NCBI GenBank assembly: GCA_019747705.1
Contig: JAIEQM010000072.1
Location: 1 to 34,670 of the forward strand
DNA length: 34,670 nt
Source: Chitinophagaceae bacterium
GTDB taxonomy: Bacteria; Bacteroidota; Bacteroidia; Chitinophagales; Chitinophagaceae
Reading direction: 5' to 3'
The notes below the pieces were generated by a model. It saw nothing but the letters and a program-made list of their open reading frames with translations. It did no database searches and was not told where the DNA came from. This document shows positions 24,953 through 32,661 of this stretch, piece by piece. The position numbers were made by a program, and so were the translations under genes. The first letter of the stretch is position 1. Each line of letters starts with the position of its first letter.

Positions 24953-25318
24953 TCAGTTATTGGGAGCTCCCGAATCAATCCGGCAAATAATTGAATTTTT
25001 CTGTGCTGCGGTAAGTGTTGAGTTCCTTGGCATAAACCCGCTTATAACAGCCGTTCTTATTCTTGCTTTGGCTGCATTAATTTCATTATAGTTGGTTAAT
25101 GCGCCGGGGCCATTAATGCTTCCGGTATTATGGCAACTGCCCTGGCTGCAGGCAGATGAAAAAATGGGTAACACATCAGCCGTAAAATTAGCCGCAGCTC
25201 TGGTACAATTGGGTGTAAAATTGTTATTACCACCGCCGGAACCACCTCCGCCGCTTTTTTTACAGGATGAAATGAGGATGATTAATGCAAGAAGGAACAA
25301 TGCCGCCAATTTCTTCAT
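24953..25318 (-). CDS. cytochrome-c-like lipoprotein with a C-X4-C-H motif (paralog 1)
   Basis: The 121-residue product has a lipoprotein signal peptide (lipobox ISSC, Cys 19) and a Gly-rich linker. Its domain reads ADVLPIFSSACSQGSCHNTGSINGPGALTNY, then GFMPRNSTLTAAQKNSIICRIDSGAPNN. The spacing Cys-X4-Cys-His with a distal Met-Pro resembles a c-type heme motif with a longer loop than CXXCH. 'DVLPI...C...CH' is typical of the planctomycete-type cytochrome c domains. Two further Cys flank it (NCTRAA and IICR). It is an outer-membrane or periplasm-facing lipoprotein. It is a paralog of the gene 100 bp upstream. Confidence 0.75.
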   Translation of the reverse strand: MKKLAALFLLALIILISSCKKSGGGGSGGGNNNFTPNCTRAAANFTADVLPIFSSACSQGSCHNTGSINGPGALTNYNEINAAKARIRTAVISGFMPRNSTLTAAQKNSIICRIDSGAPNN

Positions 25319-25418
25319 AACTTTTTTTCTTCAAGTTATTGCAGCAGCAACTGAAACTATTCCTGAATAACACTGAACAGGAAGAAATGATGTTTGAACA
25401 GGATAATTGTATGATGAA

Positions 25419-25802
25419 TTAATTATTGGGCGCACCTGCATCTACCCAGCAATTTAACTTAGCTTTTTCAGTTGCAGTTAAAGCAGGGCCTGTTTGCGGC
25501 ATACGGTTGGCAAGAACAGCATTTATTATGAAGGTTCTGCTTGTTGATATTTGCAAATAGGTAGTAAGAGGACCCGGACCGTTGATGCTTCCTGCGTTAT
25601 GACAGCCGGAAGTGGCACACCTGGAGCTGATTAAAGGAAGTATATCTCCTGAAAATGTTACTTTGCTGCAATCAACATTTGTATTCCCGCCCCCGTCGCC
25701 AGGTGATGTTTTTTCCCGTTTACAGGCAACCAACCCTGTGATAACGCTGATAACCACCAGCAAAAAAATATTTTTCATTTTCATTTGTTTTATAGTTTTC
25801 AT
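25419..25802 (-). CDS. cytochrome-c-like lipoprotein with a C-X4-C-H motif (paralog 2)
   Basis: The product of up to 127 residues has a lipoprotein signal with lipobox GLVAC. The likely true start is ATG at 25778 or 25784 (MKNIFLLVVISVITGLVAC), because the first 8 residues precede a normal signal peptide. The domain reads GDILPLISSRCATSGCHNAGSINGPGPLTTY, then NRMPQTGPALTATEKAKLNCWVDAGAPNN, closely matching the downstream paralog, including the C-X4-C-H, the Met-Pro and two outer Cys (DCSK, NCWV). The pair arose by tandem duplication and may carry electrons at the cell envelope. Heme binding is not proven. Confidence 0.75.
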   Translation of the reverse strand: MKTIKQMKMKNIFLLVVISVITGLVACKREKTSPGDGGGNTNVDCSKVTFSGDILPLISSRCATSGCHNAGSINGPGPLTTYLQISTSRTFIINAVLANRMPQTGPALTATEKAKLNCWVDAGAPNN

Positions 25803-25880
25803 TCAGGAGCTTTTTTTTACCAACCCTGCTGCATCAGCTATTGCGATTTCCGGGTATTGTGCAATACAATGAAGTATTCT

Positions 25881-26468
25881 TTAGTTTAACCCCCACAACT
25901 CCAGTATTTCTTCTGCATGCGATTTGGTGGCGGGTCTGTTAATAACCTGTTCTATAACCCCCGCTTCATTGATTAAAAATGTTGTACGGATAATGCCGTC
26001 ATAAATCTTACCCATAAACTGTTTTTTGCCCCATACATCATACGCATCAATTACCTCATGCTTTTCATCTGCTATCAACCGGAAGGGGAGATGATATTTC
26101 GCTTCAAACTTTTTATGTTTGGCCACACCATCTTTGCTTACCCCTGTAATTTCAATTCCTTTTTTCCGGAGCAGGGAATAATTATCACGCAAATTACATG
26201 CCTGTGTGGTGCAGGTGGGCGTATCATCTTCGGGATAGAAATATAAAACAAGCTTTTTGTTTCTGTAGTCAGCCATTGAAATTTTTTTGCCATCCTGATC
26301 CACTCCATTAAAAACAGGCGCTTTATCTCCAGCTTTTAAACGGGTTTGATAATTTTTAAAGGGGGCTTTCTTTGTTGTCTTTTTTACAGGTGTTTTTTTA
26401 GCAATGGGTTTAACAGCTTCTTTCTTGGCTGCACTTTTTTTCTTGGCTGCTTTCTTCTTTACCGGCAT
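25881..26468 (-). CDS. bcp: BCP-type peroxiredoxin with a lysine-rich N-terminal tail
   Basis: The 195-residue protein has a thiol-peroxidase domain from about residue 43: LKAGDKAPVFNGVDQDGKKISMADYRNKKLVLYFYPEDDTPTCTTQACNLRDNY. The peroxidatic Cys is 86 and the likely resolving Cys is 91 (C-X4-C of atypical BCP). The C-terminal half shows the usual GVSKDGVAKHKKF...FRLIADEKHEVIDAYDVWG pattern and an Arg in RTTFLI. It reduces H2O2 and alkyl hydroperoxides. Residues 1-38 are a Lys/Ala-rich extension (KKKAAKKKSAAKKEA...) absent from standard BCP; it resembles the tail of the DksA-like protein. Confidence 0.9.
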   Translation of the reverse strand: MPVKKKAAKKKSAAKKEAVKPIAKKTPVKKTTKKAPFKNYQTRLKAGDKAPVFNGVDQDGKKISMADYRNKKLVLYFYPEDDTPTCTTQACNLRDNYSLLRKKGIEITGVSKDGVAKHKKFEAKYHLPFRLIADEKHEVIDAYDVWGKKQFMGKIYDGIIRTTFLINEAGVIEQVINRPATKSHAEEILELWGLN

Positions 26469-26530
26469 CCTGTATGTTATTTAATGTAAACTACTAACAG
26501 AAGAAGAAGAAAAATGTTGTGTTCAGGATA

Positions 26531-28234
26531 TTACTTTCTTGTAAAATGTATAATCCGTTCCGCAGTATTACCTGCTTCATCTTCCACTTTAATTCTTAAT
26601 TCATGTTCACCCGGCGGGCAATGTTCATCCACCCTGTAACGGAATACCGGGCCAAGACCGCTGAACATAAGCCACTCTCCATCCAGCTCTGCACGGAAAT
26701 TTTTGATTTCTTTTTTGTTATCAGCAGCAGTAACGGTAATCAAAGTACCCTGGCTCACAAAGCCGCTGTCAACTACTCCGGCTATAGCAATGGTGGGCGC
26801 TATTTCATCTGCTTCCAGCCAAAACTCACCCAACTCCCTGAACCTTGTTTCATACCACCCCTTTACAAATGTTGCTCTTGCTACATCAGTTTTTCCCTTT
26901 GCCGTTTTCATCATAAGCATGTGGTTCTTTTGATTTTCAGTTACCGCTTTGTTGGGTTTGATGCGGAAGATCATGGAATCATGTACCGGAACAGAAGGGT
27001 TGTGCATTACATGAATATTGGACAATGCAACTGCACTGGTTTTATAATTGTAATTAAACCGGAATGCATCATAAAAACTTTTTTCAGTGCTCACCATTTG
27101 CACATCAGCCTGTTCAAATACATTGATTTGATTGGGCAGCATATAACGGCTGTCTTTCTGAAAATTGGGTGCGGCTGAAACAGTTGCTGTTCGTTTTATT
27201 TTGAATGTGATGGAAGATGTATTGTCATTGGCATCCTTCACCTCAATTTTTATTTGATGGGTAAGTGTATCGTCCAGGTGAATCAATCCATCGCCTTTTT
27301 TAAAATAAATGGGCAGCCTGTCGCAGGGCAATGGTGAAAGGTGCTGGTAATAAGAACCGCCGCCTGCTTTTACCCGGTAATCAATATGGGCATTGAGATA
27401 ACGGGTTTGCAAATAATCAATACCATCAATCTGAAAACCGCTTACAGGTTCTTCATCCATATAAACAACCGCTTCAAAAATTCCATTGCTGTTGGGCACG
27501 CCTGTTATACGGTCTGTTGCCACAATGGCGAAACTGATTTTATCGGAGGATGCTGTAACTGTTCCTCCACTCACCATATAACCTTCCTTTGATTTTACAA
27601 GCGCTACTGTTCTTGCACCTTGTTCGTAAGTGCTTTGGTTACGGTCATACATCGCCAGCTTTTTAACATCAGGCGGTGTTACATCATACAAACGGTAAAA
27701 CAGTAATGGATTTAAACATGCATCATCATTTGTTCTTCTTATTTCATAGTGCACATGCGGCCCTGCTGAAGCGCCCGTGTTGCCGCTGTAACCAATCAAC
27801 TGTCCTTTCTTAACAGGGAATTGATTTTTTTCAAACACCACCTCGCCTTTCCAGCTTTGCCTGGCATACTGTGCTTCTGTAATGGCGATGATCGCCTGCG
27901 AAGGAAAACTGTTCATGTGTGCATACAAAGTGGTGTAGCCATTGGGATGATTTACATAAATAGCATTGCCAAAGCCGTTGGGATCAACTTTTATTTTAGC
28001 AATCCATCCATCAGCAGGTGCATATACCGGAAGGTTTTCTTTACGGAGTGTAAACAAATCCAGCCCCATGTGAAAATGATTGGGCCGCATTTCACCAAAA
28101 TTGGCATTAAGTTTTAGCGGAATATCCAATGGATACCGGAAATAATTTGCGGGATAATTTTTCTTTTCGAATAGCTGGCCGAAACTGGTTGAAGTAACGA
28201 ATAAGATACAGGTGATAAAAAAAAAATTGAGCAT
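26531..28234 (-). CDS. M23-family metallopeptidase (LytM-type), secreted
   Basis: The 567-residue product has a signal peptide (MLNFFFITCILFVTSTSFGQ). The peptidase domain lies at about 40-160: NFGEMRPNHFHMGLDLF (H55 and D59), NGYTTLYAHMNSF (H106) and GNTGASAGPHVHYEIRR (H150, H152), so the HxxxD and HxH zinc ligands are present. The long C-terminus (about 170-567) is beta-rich, with Ig-like features such as VTASSDKISFAIVATDRITG and LRIKVEDEAGNTAERIIHFTRK. It probably cleaves peptidoglycan cross-links, or acts as a scaffold at the cell surface. The gene follows a small GC-rich palindrome. Confidence 0.9.
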   Translation of the reverse strand: MLNFFFITCILFVTSTSFGQLFEKKNYPANYFRYPLDIPLKLNANFGEMRPNHFHMGLDLFTLRKENLPVYAPADGWIAKIKVDPNGFGNAIYVNHPNGYTTLYAHMNSFPSQAIIAITEAQYARQSWKGEVVFEKNQFPVKKGQLIGYSGNTGASAGPHVHYEIRRTNDDACLNPLLFYRLYDVTPPDVKKLAMYDRNQSTYEQGARTVALVKSKEGYMVSGGTVTASSDKISFAIVATDRITGVPNSNGIFEAVVYMDEEPVSGFQIDGIDYLQTRYLNAHIDYRVKAGGGSYYQHLSPLPCDRLPIYFKKGDGLIHLDDTLTHQIKIEVKDANDNTSSITFKIKRTATVSAAPNFQKDSRYMLPNQINVFEQADVQMVSTEKSFYDAFRFNYNYKTSAVALSNIHVMHNPSVPVHDSMIFRIKPNKAVTENQKNHMLMMKTAKGKTDVARATFVKGWYETRFRELGEFWLEADEIAPTIAIAGVVDSGFVSQGTLITVTAADNKKEIKNFRAELDGEWLMFSGLGPVFRYRVDEHCPPGEHELRIKVEDEAGNTAERIIHFTRK

Positions 28235-28373
28235 GATTACAAAAATAAGGAAGCTGATGATGACTGCATTCCCTGTTTTTCATTGTATTGCTGCTGTATG
28301 CCATTTGAATAAAATATTCGTTTGCGGGCAGTGGCATTGTTCCGTAATGTTCCGGCCGTTGAAGAGTGCTGAC

Positions 28374-28402
28374 GTCCGCCCGGCCTTGCCATTCGGACGG
28401 GC
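28374..28402. repeat. GC-rich imperfect palindrome
   Basis: GTCCG (28374-28378) and CGGAC (28394-28398) are inverted, each followed by a C/G-rich extension (CCCG; GGGC). It stands in the 209-bp gap between the M23 and HtrA-like genes, which is otherwise AT-richer and shows nothing else. It may be a REP-like element. Confidence 0.4.
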
Positions 28403-28443
28403 AAATACGTTTCATAGCAGCACATGCGCTGGTCAACCACAAA

Positions 28444-29427
28444 TTAATTTCCTTCTCCGGGAATTACATGAATGATTCTTTTATTGCCGCCACGCAATAC
28501 GCCCATCATTATATTTTCACCAATTACTTTTTCAGTAAGCAGTTTGTGAAGATCATCCACACTGCCAACGGCTTTGTTATCAAATTCAACAATGATATCG
28601 CCGGTTCTTATTTCATCATTATATACCAGTGCATCTGCAATTTTTTCAAATACATACACACCTGTTTTGGTTTGGAGTTTATTGGCGGCAATCATCCGCT
28701 CTGTTAAGTTTACTAACTGGCCTGCAATGCCCAACTGTGCACGCTTTACTTTACCATTCATAATTAATTGCCCCGCCACATAGGCTGCCACATTGGAAGA
28801 AACTGCAAAACACAAGCCCTGGGCAGATAAGATGGTAGCGGTGTTTACACCAATTACTTCGCCGGAAGAATTTACTAATGGGCCGCCGGAGTTACCGGGG
28901 TTTAAAGAAGCATCTGTTTGAATTACATCATCAATAAGCCTTCCGTTACCTGCACGCAATGTGCGGCCAAGTGCACTCACCACACCGGCAGTAACTGTGT
29001 GCTGCAAACCCAATGGATTACCAATGGCAATGGCAATTTCTCCCACCTGTAAGGCATCTGAATCAGCAAAGCTTAATGGTTTTAAACCGTGCTCATCAAT
29101 TTTAAGTACAGCAATATCACTGGATGCATCGGTGCCTTTCAATTCAGCAAGCGCTGTGCGGCCATCATTAAACGTTACTTTAATAGTTGCCGCATCTTCA
29201 ATTACATGATTGTTGGTAACTAAAAAACCATCGGATGAAATCATAAAACCGGAGCCGGAACCCTGTGTGTTTTCTTTTTGTCCGTTGCGTTTGTTGGAAA
29301 TTTTTTTCTGTACCTGTATATGCACAACAGACTCACCAGTGTTACGCACCACACCTGTAATGGTTTTGGAGTAAGCATCCGGCAAACCCATGTCATTATT
29401 CTGTACAAATGAAATACCTGTATTCAT
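28444..29427 (-). CDS. HtrA/DegP-like S1C serine protease with PDZ domain, apparently cytoplasmic
   Basis: The 327-residue protein has the trypsin-like triad: TNNHVIEDA (H74), SSDIAVLK (D104), and TDASLNPGNSGGPLVN (S180), followed by GVNTATILSAQGLCFAVSS. A PDZ domain covers about 230-320: QLGIAGQLVNLTERMIAANKLQTKTGVYV, then RTGDIIVEFDNKAVGSVDDLHKLL. No signal peptide or membrane segment precedes it: the N-terminus is MNTGISFVQNNDMGLPDAY, and the upstream frame hits a stop 8 codons before the ATG, so it is likely cytoplasmic, unlike most DegP-type proteases. It is divergent from the DUF1569 gene. Confidence 0.88.
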   Translation of the reverse strand: MNTGISFVQNNDMGLPDAYSKTITGVVRNTGESVVHIQVQKKISNKRNGQKENTQGSGSGFMISSDGFLVTNNHVIEDAATIKVTFNDGRTALAELKGTDASSDIAVLKIDEHGLKPLSFADSDALQVGEIAIAIGNPLGLQHTVTAGVVSALGRTLRAGNGRLIDDVIQTDASLNPGNSGGPLVNSSGEVIGVNTATILSAQGLCFAVSSNVAAYVAGQLIMNGKVKRAQLGIAGQLVNLTERMIAANKLQTKTGVYVFEKIADALVYNDEIRTGDIIVEFDNKAVGSVDDLHKLLTEKVIGENIMMGVLRGGNKRIIHVIPGEGN

Positions 29428-29516
29428 TCCCTTGCAGAGACAAATAACTTACCATTTTATTTTTGCTGACAGGCTGGCATTTAGCAATTGATTAAATTGT
29501 GACATAAATAAATATT

Positions 29517-29987
29517 ATGGATGCAATAAAAGCCAATTTTATAAGACATGAATTTATACAGATGATGAAGAGTGCAGACAGCAACACAACTCCACGCTGG
29601 GGCAAAATGAATTTTCAGCAGATGGCAGAGCATGTTACGGCTTTTTTTAAAGTATCATCGGGCAAAATAATACTACCCTTTGTATCGCCTGAAGAACATT
29701 TGCCTAAATTAAAAGCTTTTTTGCAAAGTGATAAAGAGTTCAGGGAAAACACAAAAGCGCCAGAGCAAATTATTGGTGAAGAACCCTTGCCTCTTCGTAA
29801 TGCAACAGTTGAACAGGCTATTGAAAAACTGCAGCAAAGCATTGAAGAGTTTTTTAATTTTTTTGCTGATGATCCTTTAAAAACTGCAACACATCCTGTT
29901 TTTGGTGCTCTGAATTTTGAAGAATGGATTTTGCTGCATTACAAACATGTGCTGCATCACAGCAAGCAGTTTGGATTGGTGAAATAA
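29517..29987 (+). CDS. DUF1569/DinB-like protein
   Basis: The 156-residue product has a four-helix-type pattern of the DUF1569 family: TPRWGKMNFQQMAEHV near the start (residues about 27-42), ATVEQAIEKLQQSIEEFFNFF, and the C-terminal HPVFGALNFEEWILLHYKHVLHHSKQFGL. The conserved His residues (AEHV, HYKHVLHH) could bind a metal, as in the DinB fold. Function is unknown. The gene is convergent with the small frameshifted gene, ending 5 bp before its stop. Confidence 0.75.
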   Translation: MDAIKANFIRHEFIQMMKSADSNTTPRWGKMNFQQMAEHVTAFFKVSSGKIILPFVSPEEHLPKLKAFLQSDKEFRENTKAPEQIIGEEPLPLRNATVEQAIEKLQQSIEEFFNFFADDPLKTATHPVFGALNFEEWILLHYKHVLHHSKQFGLVK

Positions 29988-29992
29988 AAACA

Positions 29993-30375
29993 TCAGTCAA
30001 TTTTTATTATTTCACTGGTAAGCTTCATATCGGCAAAATTTGAAGTAGTGGTTTGAATGTATGACTTCTGTTTCACTTCAGTGATAATGATGGTAAGAAG
30101 CCCGTTTTTTGGCAAATCAGGAAATTTTTGAAACGTTTTTTGGGAGGTTTGAGTGTGTACGTGCAACTGTCAACCCATTTTACTAGAAACTCCATTTCCA
30201 TTTTGCCGCCAATTTTAGTTTCAACCTGAATACTATCAGTGCGTTTCAAAATAAACGTACCTTCTTCAGTTATCATTTTAAATGTACCCGTTCTGAATTT
30301 TGAACAGTTTTTTGTCTGCGTATAACAAACAGTTGAAAAAAACAGGCTCACCAGAATAAAAAAATAAAACTTCAT
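29993..30375 (-). pseudogene. frameshifted small secreted protein (family often mislabelled DNA topoisomerase IV)
   Basis: The open frame from 30375 gives a signal peptide (MKFYFFILVSLFFSTVCYTQ) and a CSKFRTGTFKMI...RTDSIQVETKIGGK...VKWVDSCTYTLKPPKK core, then runs into an unrelated tail ending at 30073. The -1 frame continues sensibly: FPDLPKNGLLTIIITEVKQ, then SYIQTTTSNFADMKLTSEIIKID, stopping at 29993. The two join if one A is added in the run of six A (minus strand; 30136-30141). The conserved small exported family (about 125-130 residues) is known from Bacteroidota; its function is unknown. The break is either real decay, phase variation or a homopolymer error. Confidence 0.65.
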
Positions 30376-30419
30376 GTTTGGTTTTTGATTTGTTCAGTCA
30401 AATGTAAAAAATCGCAGCG

Positions 30420-30428
30420 TACCTTTGC
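30420..30428 (+). promoter_or_regulatory. -7 box of paaZ
   Basis: TACCTTTGC matches the Bacteroidota -7 consensus exactly and lies 18 bp before the ATG at 30447. Confidence 0.65.
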
Positions 30429-30446
30429 ACCCTAACGATTTGCTGT

Positions 30447-32519
30447 ATGAACAAACTTGAAAGCTATGTAAGTGGCCATTGGATTACAGGTGATGGTGAA
30501 GGCCAAACACTTTATAATGCTGTAACAGGCGAAGCCATTGCATCTGCTTCCACCAAAGGATTGGATTTTAAATCGGTGCTTGAGTATGGAAGAACAGTTG
30601 GTAATCCTGCATTAAGAAAAATGACCTTTCATGCAAGAGGAAATATGCTCAAAGCGCTGGCATTACATTTAAGAAATCATCTTCCTAAGTTTTATGATAT
30701 CAGTTATAAAACCGGAGCCACTAAGGCTGATAGCCGGGTGGATATTGAGGACGGAATCGGTAATTTATTTGCCAACGCATCGCTCCGCAGAAAATTTCCG
30801 GATGAAGTTTTTTGTATTGATGGTGAGAGCCACAACTTCGGCAAAAACAACACGTTTATGGGCACACATATTTTGGTGCCCAAAGAAGGAGTGGCGGTTC
30901 ATATCAATGCATTCAACTTTCCTGTATGGGGAATGCTTGAAAAGATTGCCGTAAATCTTTTAGCAGGAATGCCTGCTGTTGTAAAACCCGCAACAGTAAC
31001 ATCGTACTTAACTGAAGCTGTGGTGAAAGAAATCATCGCCTCTAAAATTTTGCCCGAAGGCGCTTTGCAGTTGCTTTGCGGCAGTGCAGGTGATTTATTG
31101 ACTCATGTTATTTCGCAGGATGTGGTCACATTTACAGGGAGCGCTTCAACCGGGTTGATGCTGAAATCAAATCAAAACATTTTAAAAGAAAACGTGCCAT
31201 TTAACATGGAAGCCGATTCATTGAACTGCATTGTGCTGGGCAATGATGTAACCCCTGAAAAACCGGAGTGGGAAATATTTGTAAAAGAAGTGCGTAAAGA
31301 AATGACATTGAAAGCCGGGCAGCGTTGCACCGGCATCCGCCGCATTTTTGTTCCTGAAAATAAAATGGAAGAGATGTGGAACGCTATTGCAGGTTCTTTA
31401 TCACAAACTGTTATTGGCAATCCATTGAATGAAAAAGTGCGGATGGGAAGTCTTGCCGGTGAAACACAGCGCAGAGAAGTAAAAGAACAGGTGCAGAAGC
31501 TTTTATCATCATCTCAAATTATTTATGGTTCGCTGGATAGCGTTGAAGTGGTGGATGCAGATGCAGATAAAGGCGCATTCATGAGTCCATTGTTATTGAT
31601 GAATGAAAAACCTTTTGCTTCAAAAGAGGTGCATGAAGTAGAAGCATTCGGCCCCGTGAGCACCATCATGCCCTACAAAACAACAGATGAAGCCATTGCG
31701 TTGAGCAAACTTGGTAAAGGAAGTTTGGTTACTACTATTGTAACAGCGGATTATAAAACTGCAAAGCAATACGTAATTGGTGCAGCAACACATCACGGTC
31801 GGATTTTAGTATTGAATAATGAATGTGCAAAAGAAAATACCGGTCATGGTTCACCACTTCCATTATTGGTGCATGGCGGACCGGGCCGTGCAGGTGGTGG
31901 TGAAGAGATGGGTGGCATTCGTGGTGTAAAACATTATTTGCAACGTACTGCATTGCAGGGTTCACCCACAACCATTACTGAAATCACCAACGTATATCAG
32001 CCACATGCCAAAGGAAAAGACCCTGGCAAACATCCGTTTAAAAAATATTTTGAAGAATTACAAATAGGTGATCAGCTCATAACAGAAAAAAGAATCATTA
32101 CTTCAGAAGATATTGACCGTTTTGCTGATTTGAGTGGTGATCATTTTTACGCACACATCAAAACCACTGATTTTACAGGAACCATGTTTGAGCGGCAGGT
32201 AGCACATGGCTATTTAATTATGAGCATTGCGGCTGGTTTGTTTGTAGATGATTATGACATCAATCCTGTATTGCTCAATTATGGTATTGATGAATTGCGT
32301 TTTACCAAACCCGTTTATCCCGGAGCTGAAATTCATATCCGGTTTACATGCAAGGAAAAACTTCCCAATGATAAACGAATCGTTGAGAAACCGGAAGATT
32401 TTAAGCGTGGTGATGATATTGATAAAGGCATTGTAAAATGGCTGGTGGAAATGATTGATGAAACAGATGAAGTAACGGGAGTGGCAACGATATTGACGAT
32501 GGTAGCAAGAAAAGCCTGA
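30447..32519 (+). CDS. paaZ: bifunctional oxepin-CoA hydrolase/3-oxo-5,6-dehydrosuberyl-CoA semialdehyde dehydrogenase
   Basis: The 690-residue protein is a fusion. Residues 1-520 are an aldehyde dehydrogenase with INAFNFPVWG (about 153-162), MEADSLN (catalytic Glu 255) and GQRCTGIRR (catalytic Cys 294). Residues about 530-690 are a MaoC-like R-hydratase: FEELQIGDQL, then DIDRFADLSGDHFYAH (D561 and H566 the expected catalytic pair) and VAHGYLIMSIAAGLF. This is the layout of PaaZ, which opens the oxepin ring and oxidises the aldehyde in aerobic phenylacetate degradation. Length and residue spacing match the family. No other complete paa gene is visible; the nearby crotonase gene may belong to the pathway. 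Confidence 0.93.
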   Translation: MNKLESYVSGHWITGDGEGQTLYNAVTGEAIASASTKGLDFKSVLEYGRTVGNPALRKMTFHARGNMLKALALHLRNHLPKFYDISYKTGATKADSRVDIEDGIGNLFANASLRRKFPDEVFCIDGESHNFGKNNTFMGTHILVPKEGVAVHINAFNFPVWGMLEKIAVNLLAGMPAVVKPATVTSYLTEAVVKEIIASKILPEGALQLLCGSAGDLLTHVISQDVVTFTGSASTGLMLKSNQNILKENVPFNMEADSLNCIVLGNDVTPEKPEWEIFVKEVRKEMTLKAGQRCTGIRRIFVPENKMEEMWNAIAGSLSQTVIGNPLNEKVRMGSLAGETQRREVKEQVQKLLSSSQIIYGSLDSVEVVDADADKGAFMSPLLLMNEKPFASKEVHEVEAFGPVSTIMPYKTTDEAIALSKLGKGSLVTTIVTADYKTAKQYVIGAATHHGRILVLNNECAKENTGHGSPLPLLVHGGPGRAGGGEEMGGIRGVKHYLQRTALQGSPTTITEITNVYQPHAKGKDPGKHPFKKYFEELQIGDQLITEKRIITSEDIDRFADLSGDHFYAHIKTTDFTGTMFERQVAHGYLIMSIAAGLFVDDYDINPVLLNYGIDELRFTKPVYPGAEIHIRFTCKEKLPNDKRIVEKPEDFKRGDDIDKGIVKWLVEMIDETDEVTGVATILTMVARKA

Positions 32520-32571
32520 ATTGCGCTACTGGACAAGATTTTCAAAAATCTACCTGTATAGGGTGATAAAT

Positions 32572-32642
32572 AGGACAATTATGTGAATATTTGTCCTGCT
32601 TCGATTTTATATAGGACAAAACTTTCGATTTTTGTCCTATAT
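32572..32642 (+). promoter_or_regulatory. double inverted-repeat operator upstream of fic
   Basis: AGGACAA (32572-32578) is inverted as TTGTCCT (32591-32597). ATATAGGACAAAA (32609-32621) is a perfect 13-bp inverted copy of TTTTGTCCTATAT (32630-32642). A further half-site GGACAA is at 32531. The left arms recur about every 42 bp (32531, 32573, 32614), and the arms within the pairs are 19-20 bp apart, about two helical turns. The array ends 19 bp before the fic ATG and covers a possible promoter (TATATTTAG at 32638-32646). Confidence 0.65.
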
Positions 32643-32661
32643 TTAGAAATCAAAAGACAAA

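Noticed and set aside
32537..32550. GATTTT / AAAATC after paaZ as a terminator
   Set aside because: The loop is too small and no T-run follows.
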